The notes beneath the pieces were generated by a model, which saw nothing but the letters and a program-made list of their open reading frames with translations, was not told where the DNA came from and searched no databases. Positions 34,718 to 47,400 of a stretch of 64,000 nucleotides of DNA are shown in pieces. Numbering within the stretch: position 1 is the stretch's first letter; every line of letters starts with the position of its first letter. This stretch comes from Trichopria drosophilae (lineage: Eukaryota > Arthropoda > Insecta > Hymenoptera > Diapriidae): assembly GCA_030407085.1 (NCBI GenBank), contig CM059587.1, positions 44,118,501 to 44,182,500 on the forward strand, written 5' to 3'. Made by a program: the position numbers and the translations under genes.

Positions 34718-37700
34718 GCTTATGTCAAAAATACATAGGTATAATGTAGTACTTTTTTTGTTATAATTTAGACGCGTTTATTCTACGGAGAACATCTTTC
34801 TGTATAGAATTTTTCGATGAGACTGCTTCAAATATGACGATGCTGCAAACTAATTTAATATTTTAGATCTCACTTTAAAAAATGTATTTTGCTTTAAATA
34901 AAATATACCTAAATGGTAAAATTATTTTTTTAATAGCTTTTAGTAGTCACTCTCATTCATTATAAACTGTTGAATATTTTCGAAGTTAATTGAAACGTGA
35001 AAATGCAAAACGCTGAATTTAGTTTGCTACAACGAATAAATAAAATTCTCTGCAAAATTGAAAACGAAAACTAACCGTCGAATATATCATTAAAAAATCA
35101 TGAAAAAATAGAATTCACAGCGGAAGTTATGTCCAGCATTTTCTGCAGTCTGCAATGCTATAGCCTGAGGCGCTCTTCAGTAGAGTGAATACAATGGGTT
35201 TATTCGCGGATTTCGGTTCGGTTCGTGACGGCTAGAAGATTGAACTGTAAAATTTAATGTTCGTTCGCTTTTATATATTCATAAAAGAACAGAAATGCAT
35301 AAATAAACACTATAAAAACATTGAAACATGGAAATTAACAACGATCTGCATTGATGCATACAAGATGCTACTTTCTGGTATTTTTAATGTAGAAAGTCTT
35401 ATGTACAGTACATATTTAGCAGCCGCGAAAATTCCTTAGTATAGAATTTCATAAAAATCTTTAAAATTCCATATTTGATGTACTAGAAATCTCCTTCAAA
35501 TTATATCTACTTTCAAGGGAAAATAAAATAAACTGTCTGCTCACCTTTCATCATAGGTAGAACTATCGCTCGAAAGTCATTCGACACAAACAAAATGTCG
35601 AAAAGACATGATTTCGAACTTCAACCTATTGAATTCTTTATCCATCCAAACTCAATTTTGGCCACGGATTTTTGAAGAACGTACCCTAGTAGAAAATGAG
35701 TATTCGATTAGAAATGTCTTCTTTTTACTTATACAGACTGGACTTGAAAACAAAACCGGTTAAATAAAAATTACACAAAATACCGCCGCGAAGTTTTAAT
35801 TTGTACGTATTCGGAGTTGAAAAATAATACGATAATCTGATATGTACAGGGAAATCGTAGCTGATCTGTCTTCACGATACACACTAGTGAGTTTTCATGA
35901 TCTTATTCAATTATTTACGGAATCATTGTTTTGTAACATGTCACGCCCTTTAATTTCTTTACTGAATATTTTTTACGCAAGTACATACATAAAAATGAAA
36001 CCTCCTATGCGGAATTTGGTATCAATATTCAATCCGTTTTGCCAAGTGACTTAAAAAATCGCGATTTTTGTGAACTAATAGGTTAAACCAAATGTCTCTC
36101 ATTATCTAATTTCTGCTTGCCGTCGCTATCTAAGTCGCCGCTATTTTATCTCCAGCTTTTTGTAAATTGATGTCAAGTGGACATGAATCAAGTTAAGAGC
36201 TTATTTGTAACTCGAACTTATTCGGAAGTCAATGTAGCAGTATGCGCACCAATTGTACTACTTGGGATATAATGAGAGGCTCACTTTCCACATTTATGAA
36301 GTGAAGATTAGACATTTGTTATTTGCAGTGGAACAAATAGTTTTTAAATATGATTGTCACTTATTTATGTAACTATCTTAATTGATAGTGTCTTAATTTT
36401 TATTGTCAATCACTATAAAAGGCGAAATCATTTTATGTAAATTACAGGCAAAAAACTTGTGTTTGCGTGATGTTTGCGTCTAAAAGTCGACCTGGCTACA
36501 ACTCACCCTTCCCTTCATATAGTGTCGATTGACTCCAAAAACTGATCAAATCAATGTTTTACTATGTCAAGCAAAAGTTTCGGTGAAACTTTTAAAGTCG
36601 TCCTTCTGTTCGCAAGTTGTAGCGTAAACAAATCACTGTACAAGCCTTTTTTTCGTGTACATTCGACACACTGTTGATTTTACAAAGAAAGTGCGAATAC
36701 CTTTTCTGTAGAAAATTTGATGCTCCGTTTTCGGAGAAAATGGGTTTAAATTTTTTTTATCTATAGCGTCTGAAATAGCTACATTTTTCACATTCTTTAA
36801 AAAATAAAGATCTTCGTTACAAATAAATTGCAAAATTGTCTTGGAAATCTGTCGTTGTTTTATCATCAGTACGCAATGTTTCATGATACGGTAGAGAATG
36901 GACTACGTGGGCAACTATGAAGACAATTGAATCACATAAAGTTCTTGATGTGATGTGTGATAATTTTACGGATTGAAAATACCATTCCTAAATGGACGAA
37001 TGCAAACTTTAAGGTTGTAACAGGTGATTATCGAAGTATTAACATTTTGAACTTCACGCCAAGGAAAATGAGAGAAATTAAAATTCTATGAGGGCGTTCC
37101 AAAATTCATTTGACCGTCAAGCTGTTTAGAAACATGTGCTGAGTTTGGTTGGATTCAGTGACAAGGTTGATGGTTGTGGTCAAAGTATTGAGAAACTTTG
37201 AAGACCAACTCGTCTTGGCCGTCTTAGTAAACGGATTATCAAGTGGTTTACGTCTGTCGATGTCTTCAATATTTCGGATAAGCCATTGAAAATTGGATAA
37301 TTTAATCTCATCAAATGGAGGACATCATCTGCATCATCCAGTTCCTGGCATACGGTCAACAACATCCATTTAAGTTGATATTCATCCACGTGTCGCCGGG
37401 TATAAAGAAAATCTATAACTACCAGAATATTCCTGATGTGGTTTGGCGAAAAGAGAAAAACTAATCACAACCATAAGAAATTCAACAACAAGAATCGTGC
37501 ACAGATATTTAATTTATAATATTGAATATGTCCATGAACAAGGATGTCAAAAGCAAATTAAATGAAAATGTCCATTCCATTTTGTGACGATTTGATTGAA
37601 CAATCAATTTATAATTTTGCATAATTGGGCGAATAATAACAAAAAGAGAAAAATCAAAAATCAATGACAAGAAAGGGAATTAAGATTATGCGCAAGAATT

Positions 37701-38315
37701 GACTATACGTGATTTTATAATTGTGGTAATTAACTTTCCAGATGAATTTATTTATATCAGTTTAGATTTAGGGACGTGTTGATAATCTGTTGTGTAAGTC
37801 TAATGATTGATGAAATTGCATGAAAAAATAGCGTGATGATGAGGAATATCATTTAATTACGATCAAATTGTGCAAATTAATGGAATCGTAAAGGTAGATG
37901 TTTTAATGTAAAATTATTTCTTTCATGCAATAAATCTATATGTATTCAGAATTTTATAATTATTTACATACGCCCAATTTATTTTATTTTATTTATAAAT
38001 CTATTTACAATTTATGAATAGTTAGAAAAATTTAAATCAAATAAAACTTAATAAAGAAACTAACAGATTTCGTTCTTTCTTTAAAAAAGGAAAAAATCTG
38101 TTACAAGGTACTAGCATTATTCTCAGACAATTGTATACTTTCCCTGCTATTTAAGATTAACAACAAATCTCAATAAAATTGATATCGTTTATATTCTCCT
38201 GTAGCTACTTAAACCTCTAATTGGCAATATTAATTTAAATAAAAGGCTTACAAGACACATAAATTTTTACTTATTTAAATTTAGAGATTATGCACGATTT
38301 CTCATAAATTAGTTC
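34718..38315. other. AT-rich stretch, no gene recognised
   Basis: Frames at 35257-35439, 35842-36054, 36633-36884 and 37180-37389 show no domain. The 36980-37440 part is less AT-rich and could be a decayed element, but no motif allows a name. At about 36040-36080 TTAAAAAATCGCGATTTTT is a short perfect-type hairpin followed by AATAGGTTAA, possibly a diverged element end. Confidence 0.35.
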
Positions 38316-38689
38316 TGATCATGGGATGCTGGTCGAATAACCGACAAATAAAAAAGCCGACAGTCAAAAAATCGACAGACAAAAAAACCGACAGTCGAAA
38401 AGCCCCGAGTCAAATAGCCGACACTTCAAAAAATGAAAGTCCACTAGTCGATGTTTCTATTTATTAATGTGTCGGCCATTTTGACCGTCGGTTTTTCATC
38501 TGTCGGTATTATGACTGTCGATTTTTTGACCTGTCGGCTTTTTGATTTGTCGGTTTTTCGACCCGCACCATCTATTTTTTATGTGTCGGCTTTTTGACTG
38601 TCGGCATTTCGACTGTCATCATTATGACTGTCGGTTTTTTGACCTGTTGGTTTTTTATTTGTTTGTTTTTCGACCCGCACCCCTGATCA
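38316..38689. mobile_element. Foldback element built from a CCGACAGTC-AAAAA short repeat
   Basis: The outer ends TGATCATGGGATGCTGGTCG and CGACCCGCACCCCTGATCA are imperfect inverted copies. The left arm is a run of 15-18-bp units such as AAAAAGCCGACAGTCAAAAA, and the right arm is the inverse (TTTTTGACTGTCGGCTTTTT). More than a dozen units can be seen in total. Entirely non-coding. Confidence 0.7.
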
Positions 38690-38709
38690 CGTATTAGCAA
38701 AGATATTTT

Positions 38710-38790
38710 CAAATGGCTCATATTATGAAGACGAACAACAAAATTCGGTAGAATTTAAAATCTGTTAAATGCAGAACATTAAATAATGTG
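38710..38790 (+). repeat. Dispersed direct repeat, copy 1
   Basis: CAAATGGCTCATATTATGAA and the following GACGAACAACAAAATTCGG match 41185-41269 with about ten differences over 80 bp. It immediately follows the foldback element ending at 38689. Confidence 0.65.
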
Positions 38791-38879
38791 CAACAGCAAA
38801 CAATTATTATTTGCAACTGAAATTCAACATATTTATAACAATGGTTCATTTGGTCCGATTCTTCACCTCTAAAATTCGT

Positions 38880-39330
38880 GTCTTATTTTCGAATTAAAAA
38901 TTCCTTTTCTCCCTTTCAATTGAAAAAGAACTTCCACGCCGAGATAAAAGTGGTTTATACGTCTATCGCCCTTTTCCCGTTTCTTTCTTCGTCTCTCTGT
39001 CGGGTTGGTTTGCTGGTGTACTCTCCGGCTCGACGTATAAACGTGCGAAGTGGCTTATTTCTGCTCTTTCTCTCTCCACGGTTCGTTTTTTTATGTCGTT
39101 TCTAATTGGAAAACAAGAGACTCATTAGCTTGCACGAAGCACGCACGAAGTAGAAAAGGAGGGAAATGGAAAAAGACGTGGGAACTCATTTGGCCGGGTA
39201 GTGCTATGTGTCGCGAGATCTTTGAATAATGAACCGCTTGAAGCGTCGCATAAGGAGAGGGTTACAAACGAGAAAAGATTGTTTGACGAGAAGTTAAATG
39301 CATACCTGAAACCTATCGTGAACATACTGA
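38880..39330. other. Pyrimidine- and CpG-rich island
   Basis: The plus strand is rich in TCTCTC/CTTTC with several CpGs (TCTGTCGGGTT, GGCTCGACG). The open frames at 38878-39105 and, antisense, 39125-39325 reflect composition. It resembles the other islands of this window with the skew on the opposite strand. Possible regulatory block; no function can be read. Confidence 0.3.
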
Positions 39331-40189
39331 CGCGGTAAATAGCAAGTGCTATTTTTAATGCTCAAAAACACAGGGTTTACGCTCTTTTTTCATATTTACG
39401 CTGGTGAATTTAATGCTAAATCTCCACATTTTAGTTAAAAATCTAATGTCTGCACCTAGCTACGTTGGTCTGAATCTCAAGACAAAAGGTACCTTTTTCG
39501 GTTATTATTCTAAAATATTCCATCAAATTCATTCTTAGATGATATTTATTTAAACCATAGATGAAACCAGAACCGTAAACTCAACATGTTTCGGTAGTTT
39601 AGATCCAGAATATATAATTGAACCAAAATATGCAAATAGACGACACTTTCGAATTAACATATTTTCTGAACAACAGGTAATTTATTTCAAATATTTTATG
39701 GACATTTCATCCACTGAACACTAGAAAATCCTTTGTCTGGACGATTCATTGTGCGGACCCTGCATGTAGGTAACATGAAATAGTCACTTTAAGGAGATTC
39801 TAAACAAAATTTAAATACCCGTTTTAAGTACCAATGCCGGTATTTCAATTTCTCTTGACCAATTTTTTTTGGGTTGTGCACAGAGAGTGCTCTGTTCAAG
39901 ATAAAATCCAATATGACACCACATGCTCAGCTGCTTCGGATGTTTGAGGTTAGATTGGTAGAGTAAACATCGCGACCTCTCCGCGATCTATGGACAGTCA
40001 GTCAGGAATATTTTCATATTCTTTATACCGAGCTTGGAAAAAGTGCATTTTCAATGCCACGAATCGGTAATTGAATTATTACACCATGAACAATTGTTGA
40101 ATATTCTAGATAAAAGCATGACAGTAATTAATAGTAAATAATAGTTTGTTTTATTTCTTATCATCGTAAAAATAGTACATTATGTACCA

Positions 40190-40390
40190 AGGACGTAATT
40201 ATCGATCTTCGATGATTGTGAAGTTTATCGCCCGAGAGAAGTGAGGGTAACATTCTCAACTCGACGGAGATCGATATTTCGCCCGTGACCAATAACGTAT
40301 TTTTTGATCCGATTGTCGTAGGACTCGATAATTCGCGGCCGAAGATTTCGTCCTAGGCCGAGAAATCGAGATTTACGTCCGGAGGATCAA
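40190..40390. other. CpG-rich patch with repeated CGATA(A/T)TTCGC-type motifs
   Basis: About 200 bp of sharply higher G+C sits in AT-rich DNA. Related motifs recur in both orientations: TTATCGCCCGAG, TCGATATTTCGCCCG, TCGATAATTCGCGGCCG and CCGAGAAATCGAGATTT. No reading frame is favoured. It could be a remnant of a small repetitive element or a regulatory patch. Confidence 0.35.
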
Positions 40391-41184
40391 ACAATCATTT
40401 TATTACTTGAGTTCTAAATAAGATAAATTATTTTTAATGATCTTAAAATTTACACAAAGTAACATCGTAATTTACACGTACATCCTAACCTATTACAGTA
40501 CATTCATATAAGTTTTGTTTTATAACTAAAGTATTTTTTTAACACTTTTATTGGTCGAAGTAATAGTAACATTGATTACCGTCAATGATGTTACATTTCT
40601 TACATCGACAATAATTGTTCAAATTTGGAAGTAATGGTTAGACACATTATCAGCAGCAAATTAAGAGTTTTCATGTCGCTAAACATTTTTTGACACTTTT
40701 GACACTGAATCGAACAATGGATTTATATCAGACTCCAAGTTGCTGAGAGCAATTCCAATTTTCAGAAGAAGCTTATGCTAAACAAGAAAATTAAAAAAAG
40801 ACAGCGCGAAGAGCATTTTTGGTCGAAAAGAAGATTTCATTGCATGTCGCGTGAGAGCGATTAGAGTATTATTATTTTCAAGACTCCCTAAGACTATTTC
40901 AAAATTTTAGAAAAATACATTGATGTTATTGAAATTATTGGCCCACAGAGACAATTTGTATTCCTCATGAAGTTACATAAAAAATATAATCGCGGTCGGT
41001 GGAAAACTGAGGACGTGAGGTCCCGAATAAAATTGGAGTCAATGGAAATCAACTATCACATTCGGTTAGATCTTTACAAAATTTGGCAAAGTTTTTCAAA
41101 ATTTTTGTTCCACAAAGCAGTCCATTTGAAGAAGTATTTATATTTCGTGATTTCTCTCGAATTAGATCTGATAGTGTAGTAGAT

Positions 41185-41269
41185 CCAAATGGCTATTATT
41201 ATGGAGACGAACAACAAAATACGGTAGAATTAAAAATCTTTTAACTGCAGAACATTACATAATGTATAG
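41185..41269 (+). repeat. Dispersed direct repeat, copy 2
   Basis: Second copy of the 38710-38790 sequence, with ATGGAGACGAACAACAAAAT and GCAGAACATTACATAATGTA as the clearest shared parts. Confidence 0.65.
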
Positions 41270-41769
41270 ATTTTTCCAAAATTTGGCAACGTTTTTCAGT
41301 TTGGCTCTACAAAGCAGTCCATTTGTACGAGTATTTTAAATTTCATTATGACAACCCTTAATAACGCAGCCCGACAAAATTTAGAACCAAAATCTGGAAA
41401 GTGTTTTTCCGAAATTTTGTGCCGTTTTAAATCCATAGTTAATCTGAACAGAACCCCAACACGTTTAGTATTATTGCTATTCTAAAGCAAAAATGATAAA
41501 ACACATTTTTTTCTATATTTAAGGTGGCATTATATCGGGCAAGAAGTCTATTTTTAAATACACCCCTTGGGTTTCTGAAAGTACTTCCTTTATATTTCAA
41601 AACGCATTTTGAAACGTTAAAAAAAACTTGTCTCTAAGAAATCGTCTGCTAAATGTACTGCTCAAAACAATTTGCTGTCTTCGTCTCGTTTATTGTGCAA
41701 GCAAAAATGAGAAGATATGTGGTACGAAGTACAATTATTATTACACGGTGTGGGGTCGCCTCTGAGTAC

Positions 41770-41950
41770 AAAACTAAAATGTTATCTTTAAAAATAGCGG
41801 ATCCATCATGGCAGGCGAGTTTTACAAAATTTATCAAACTTGCTTGAATGTTTGCAAGCTAATGTACGATTTTAGGATTGCTGAACACGAATCTTATGTC
41901 GGTTGAGAAAATTAAAAATGGCGAATCCAATATGACGGTCAAATTTTAAG
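41770..41950 (+). repeat. Dispersed repeat of the GGATCC family, degraded
   Basis: AAAATAGCGGATCCATCATGG and, about 130 bp later, AAAATGGCGAATCCAATATG are two family units in the same orientation. The gap between them matches the ~115-bp spacing of the array in the 10071-11007 element. Confidence 0.5.
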
Positions 41951-41959
41951 AAATCATTA

Positions 41960-42376
41960 ATATGTAACATTTTTCCGAAAGTCTCTCTTTTTGAAATACA
42001 AAATTCCTGACTTTTGCGACAGGTTTTTGGGTTTAAGCCGCCATTTTTGGTGCTTTCACCTTTATTTTCAAAATACCAGTATACATATTTTAAAGTTCAA
42101 GTCTCGAGGACACAATTTATTTTCTTTCAGCAAGAATTCCGTAATGTTTTCAATGTGAAAACCGAGATAAAAAAAATACTTTTAAAAAATCCACGTTTTT
42201 TTTTAAATCATATATAATTTTTCACTGTTGCATTTTTAAACGAATCTAATAATCGATTCTGAAATCTCACTTAATGTTACGTTACATGTGCCTCCTTGAA
42301 CATTTGTATATTTTACCCAAAATACAACCAATGAAATCTGTGTTGAAAAATGTTCATTCAAGACTTAACGGGTTAA
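41960..42376 (-). mobile_element. Solo arm of a piggyBac-like palindromic element
   Basis: Segments here are diverged copies of the right arm of the element at 13592-14621: TTTTTCCGAAAG, GCCGCCATTTT, CTTTATTTTCAAAAT, CATATTTTAAAGTT. The terminus reads GACTTAACGGGTTAA, with TTAA at 42373-42376. No matching left arm was found, so half the element is lost or badly decayed. Confidence 0.6.
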
Positions 42377-42409
42377 TTTGATTTTCATTTTGAATGTCAT
42401 CTTTAATCC

Positions 42410-42720
42410 TTTAAACTAGACTGTTCGTATTCAGCGACTCCACAAACTATAAAGTCCATTGTACTATATTTTCGATTTTGAAAATTCAACTTTTGATTCG
42501 TAATTCATAATTCGCAAAACCCCTAGAATCCAAAAATAATTTAGATTCATAATTAGTAACCTTACAAAATATCTGGAAACTGTGTTTCATATAAATCCAG
42601 AAAATTTTCAGGATCTGCCATTTTAAATTTTGAAAATGTAACTTCAGATTCATATCAGCAACATAAAAACCCTGGATACTAAGTTGTGGAGCAAACAAGG
42701 CGAAGTTTATTTCTTAATGC
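42410..42720 (-). repeat. Dispersed repeat of the GGATCC family, inverted orientation
   Basis: AGATTCATAATTAGTAACC, GGATCTGCCATTTTAAATTT and CTTCAGATTCATATCAGCAAC are diverged copies of the inverted units seen at 10760-10940 and 53770-53920. The minus frame at 42486-42698 is translated repeat. Confidence 0.5.
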
Positions 42721-43299
42721 TTCGTAAGTTTCCAGATATCCCTCACAAATGTTCGGTTACAATATGCAATTGATCTGCATATTATAGATTCTGCTATCTT
42801 TGAAATTTTTGCTAAAATTTTTTTTTTTTCGTCAATCGAAAACCTTCATGAGATGGAGGGTTTTGGAACTCAAATCTTCAACATACACGCGATCCGCAAC
42901 TTTACGCATGATTCGACGGCTTTAACATCTCGTAAGCGCAGCTCCGTTTCGTGAGTTAAAGTACACTTTGCTCCCTTCTTAGGTACTATACCTACTATTT
43001 ATTGCAATAAATAAATAATGTGCGATCTGTTGGGTTTAATAGGTAAATAATCAAATAATCAACAAATGAAATCCTACAATTGATTGAAATTGGGTAAATG
43101 CGGACTATTTTTTTACTATATCAATCGGTAAGGCACTGTCCCAAGGGGAGTATCGATTCATGAACCTTTCATTCCGATAAACAAAATTTGACTCAAGTAC
43201 GTAATGCAACTAATTTGGCGCTCATAACTAATCATTTAAATGTGCGCGAACCGAAATGTCTATGCAAACCGTTTTGGGAATGAAATATCTTTTCTAACT

Positions 43300-43620
43300 A
43301 GATTTTACGAACAATATGACCCGAGTATAATTCTCGACCGGGTTCTGACCAGAATCTAAATCTGTTATGCTAGTTGTGTTCGGGATCCAACCTGGTTTGT
43401 CAGGCTTCCCTGACTAGATCCCGATCAGATATGAGATACTGACCGTGCTATTATTCAAAACTGACCAAGTTTCCTATACATAGTTGTATTCAGGATCCTA
43501 ATAGTACGAGCTAACCCGGCTAGATCCAGTCAAAACTCAGTTTCTACTCCGACTAAATTTAGTTAATTCTTTAATTGGGTTAACCAGTTTAGATCGTAAC
43601 TAAGGCACCGATTTTACCAT
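43300..43620. repeat. Possible old repeat with TAGTTGT(G/A)TTC(G/A)GGATCC units
   Basis: TAGTTGTGTTCGGGATCC (about 43374) and TAGTTGTATTCAGGATCC (about 43482) recur 108 bp apart within a GC-richer patch that also repeats GACTAGATCC/GGCTAGATCC. No coding frame. This suggests a degenerate tandem or element remnant of unknown class. Confidence 0.4.
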
Positions 43621-44159
43621 GGAACTAAGGGTTCTACTTCAAAAGTAAATGTTCTTTTATGCACGCTTTCATTAATCCACTTATCGTAATAGTACCATAA
43701 AAAATAACAAAAGAATCTGATATACTCAAATAAGTAGACGGAAGAATTCTTAACTCACTAAATCTTATAAAATACAATACAAAATTCACCAGAAATGATT
43801 AATGCTCCGAAAATAGAATGTGCCCATTATATTTTGAATGAAAAAGTCTTGAATTGATGTACATCCTAAAATAAAAACAAACGGACGGGTTCAGTAGGTG
43901 ATCACCGTAATAATCATGGGTAGTGTTCTCATTCGCATAATGTTTTTTTTTATTAAGAAAAGCACCTCACGAATTTTACATCAGAGGAATTCATAAAAGA
44001 ATGATAATACATTTGTTAAAAGGTTCATTTTTATTCAATATCTATAAACATACACAAGCACACGCTCGTACATACGAATATTTGTAAAGTAAATTTAATT
44101 AAACATTGGATACTACATGGCAGCTGATTTATTTTTCGATCTGATTTTCATTTTTTTGT

Positions 44160-44165
44160 TTTATT
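44160..44165 (-). promoter_or_regulatory. Polyadenylation signal AATAAA of the carboxypeptidase gene
   Basis: On the minus strand the sequence AATAAA lies about 60 nt after the stop codon at 44226, a usual distance. The minus-strand frame drawn through this region (44129-44353) is out of frame with the real last exon. Confidence 0.6.
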
Positions 44166-44225
44166 GAAACATAAAAAAATACACCAACCAGAACGAAAGA
44201 TTGCACCGACACACCAGCATCAGCA

Positions 44226-44419
44226 TCAATGACATATTGTGCCTTCGGCATACTTTGAAAAAACTTTAATCGCTTCAAACGTCTCTGCACCAACGGGAAT
44301 GATTTGGCTGGCAGAAGGATTGAATCCGAGGTTACCACCCGGCGGTAATTCAATCGTGTACGCCAAATCTACCCCAGCAACCCCCATGACCCAGTCGTCA
44401 CTTCCACCTGCTGCTGGAT
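44226..44419 (-). CDS. Carboxypeptidase exon 8 (last): specificity and catalytic Glu region
   Basis: Acceptor TTTTTCAG, then two bases that complete the split Tyr codon (Tyr248 equivalent), then PAAGGSDDW through TIELPPGG and GFNPSASQIIPVGAETFEAI to the end TICH and TGA. It holds the Asp at the specificity position and the catalytic Glu. The plus-strand frame 44239-44451 is its shadow. Confidence 0.92.
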
Positions 44420-47400
44420 CTGAAAAATTTCAAAGTTGCCAATTAATGTAAAACTCCAATGGCACAGTTAACTTTAAATATTAAAATTATTTTGTTCTTA
44501 TTACTGGTTTATTCAGCTCGAGGCTAATGTAGTTAATTTTCCGTAAAATTAAAAGCAAACGTATCGGGAATTTAGTAACTTCTACATGATCAAACGTTTA
44601 ACCCGACACAAATTATAATTACTCCCATTGCAATATCACTGATAACTTTATCAAGATCAATAGCTATTTCCAGTCCATTCTGTGTAAACATATGGATTTT
44701 CTCATAAGTGATTTTATCCTTCTGGGCTTTATATGAAGGTCCGCGTTCAAGAAATGATCTGTTTCATAAATTACTACTCTTGTGCACAATATTTGCCAAA
44801 ATAGCAATTTTTCTAACTATCGACAAGTTTATTTGTTACTGAAATGTTTCGTAACCGTGACGTTTGTTCAATAATAAAATCACTAAAAACCATCAAAATC
44901 ATTGTATAAATAGAATAAATATTTCTGATTTATAGCAGGAAAGTTTGTATCCAAATAGGAAGTAGTTTATATATGCAACTTCAAAATTCTACACATATTT
45001 TTCTTTTTTTTGTAGTAATCAAAGGCCGAATTATGATAGTAGACTTATAATTTGTATTACATATTCAAGAAACGACTCTTTAAATATTGTTCTAAAAGAT
45101 GAGATTACATAATTTTCTAGAAATTTTCTTATTAGTTTAGTCCACGAATGAAACAGTTCTCATTTTTATTCTATCTTCAATTGCATAACAATTAGCATTA
45201 CTGTCGCAGTAATTAAAGCAAATTATTATAATTTTATTACTGTATTATTAATTAGGTTAGTATCAATTTTGAGCCTATTTAAAATTAAAATTCTACAATA
45301 CGGATTACGAGTTGTTGTAATTTTTAAATTGATATACAAATGAGTTATTCAGGGATCAAATGTTACCATCGTAATTTAGACATCTGTTGCCTACATCTGT
45401 GTTACAAAATTACGTATAAAATATAAAAATTTCAGATTATCTTACATAATATGTTGGTGGAGCTTCCAATTCTGTAGCGGGTACCTCGTACTGCAGCGAG
45501 AGCACGTTCGGCTTTTACTGCAACGCATCTCTGCAACGAACGCAAACATGAACATTATTTAAGTATTGTATAAAGAAACCATATTTTAAAGGATATTCAT
45601 GGTTTTGGCTTTAAAACAATATTTCAAATGGAACTGTACTTCAGGCGCAATTAATTGTTGGTATTCCACAATTAAATCGAAGTTAAATTATATAAATCTA
45701 GCAACTGCAAATATTCTGCGGATAATTATACAATACACTAGTAAGATAAATTAAAAAACTATGAAACTCTTTAAAGTTGTGAACAATGTCTATATAACTT
45801 AATTAAATGCAATTTTCTAGCTGTAAATTTTGTAAGTCAATCTTTCATCTGTAAATGAATACAATTACTTATCTGAACTCGAAAATGACAATTTTTCAAT
45901 AATCAAATAATAATAAAAAAATATGGTAAAATATCTTTCATTATTCACCATTCAGAATTTAAACATTTTTTTCAAAAAAAAATAGCATAAAACTTTGGGT
46001 TATGCAGAGGAGCTTCTGCCTTCAAAGTTGCTAATGAAAAAAATAAAAAATTGCATCACAATTCCGGCCTTAGTTCAACATAAGGCGATGTATATTCATT
46101 ACTCATTATTATATTCATTACTGTTACTTATAATGTAAGATGAAGTTATTATCATTTATTTAGATTTAACAATACTGATCGTAATTTAGTAAGTGATAGC
46201 ATTAGTTTCGTTAGAAAATATTGGCTGAAAAATGTATATACTTACAAGAGTAGGTTCATTGGTTGGCAATTCTGATGTGAATCCCCAAGGATGCAGCATA
46301 TACTAAATTTTCGAAAGTACAAATCATCAGTCGTGATTAATATGTGATTCAATTATTACTGACTGCTATAATGATTTTTTTAAATTTTATTCCTATATAT
46401 TATTATTTTATTCCTATATAGTCAAGTAAAAAAGAATCTTCATTTATAAAAAGTGACTTATGAGTAATGAGAACAAAATAAATAAGTATAATCTTAAAAG
46501 TCCTACAGTATTATATATTAAGTTTAATTCGAAAATTTACATAAAATTTCCCAGCTTTAACCATCAAAATGTTTTCAGGCAAAGAAACACAATTCTATTC
46601 GACGAAAATATAATTCCTGGATACCATAAAACTTGTCCTTTTCAGGGATTCTTAAAAGCTCATACTTTTAACAAATAAAATTACTGTCCTTGAGTTGGAA
46701 TACAATAAATATTAAATAAAAGTGATAAATAGACCATGTTACTATAAATACGCTAGGGAGTACAATAACTAGCCGCAATGAAGTAATAAAAGTCATTAGA
46801 ATTTGAATTACCTTTCCATAGGAGTGCAATGTCAAGTAAACCTTAATAGTGTCATTATTTTGCAAAACGAAATCCCTCAGTGCTCGAGCTTCTGGTTCAG
46901 AAAAGGCCTTTGGTCCAGCGTAGGTTTCAGCACACGGGTCAGATGATGCTCCATTTGCTAAAACAAACAAAAGTATTTTAATTAATAATCATTTGATTAT
47001 CATTGCAGGGCATAAGCCGGTTTAATTTCTTATTAATTATTTAATTAAAACCTGCATTTTTAATTATCATACATTTAAAAGTATTTTAATATAGACAATA
47101 AACATAAATAAGGCATTTAAACCTCCAATTACAATTTCATGTTTTGTAATCTAGTTTCTTCCATTTTTATATTTTCATAATTATACATTATTAGTTTAAT
47201 CGTGTGATAACAGTCTACTTAAAAGTGAATTTGGGCAATATGTCAAGTTAGGGTTCCTTAATATTTTTTATTTAAATTCTCTTTATGTTGCCATAACCGT
47301 GTATTATATGTAAGTCGTAATATTTTGACGTATATCGATTAAAATAGTAAACATCTAAACAGCTGATCTTAAAGTGATGACAGTAAAAACGAATACAAAA

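Noticed and set aside
37180..37389. Minus-strand frame in a less AT-rich stretch, suspected transposase relic
   Set aside because: I could not match any catalytic or DNA-binding motif of known transposases in any frame, so no call is made.
38338..38680. Short regularly spaced repeats, considered as a CRISPR-like array
   Set aside because: The units are 15-18 bp with no unique spacers, and they reverse orientation halfway. This is a foldback element in eukaryotic DNA.
44129..44353. 74-codon minus-strand frame near the 3' end of the carboxypeptidase gene
   Set aside because: It is out of frame with the spliced reading, which ends at TGA at 44226 after the family's expected C-terminal helix.
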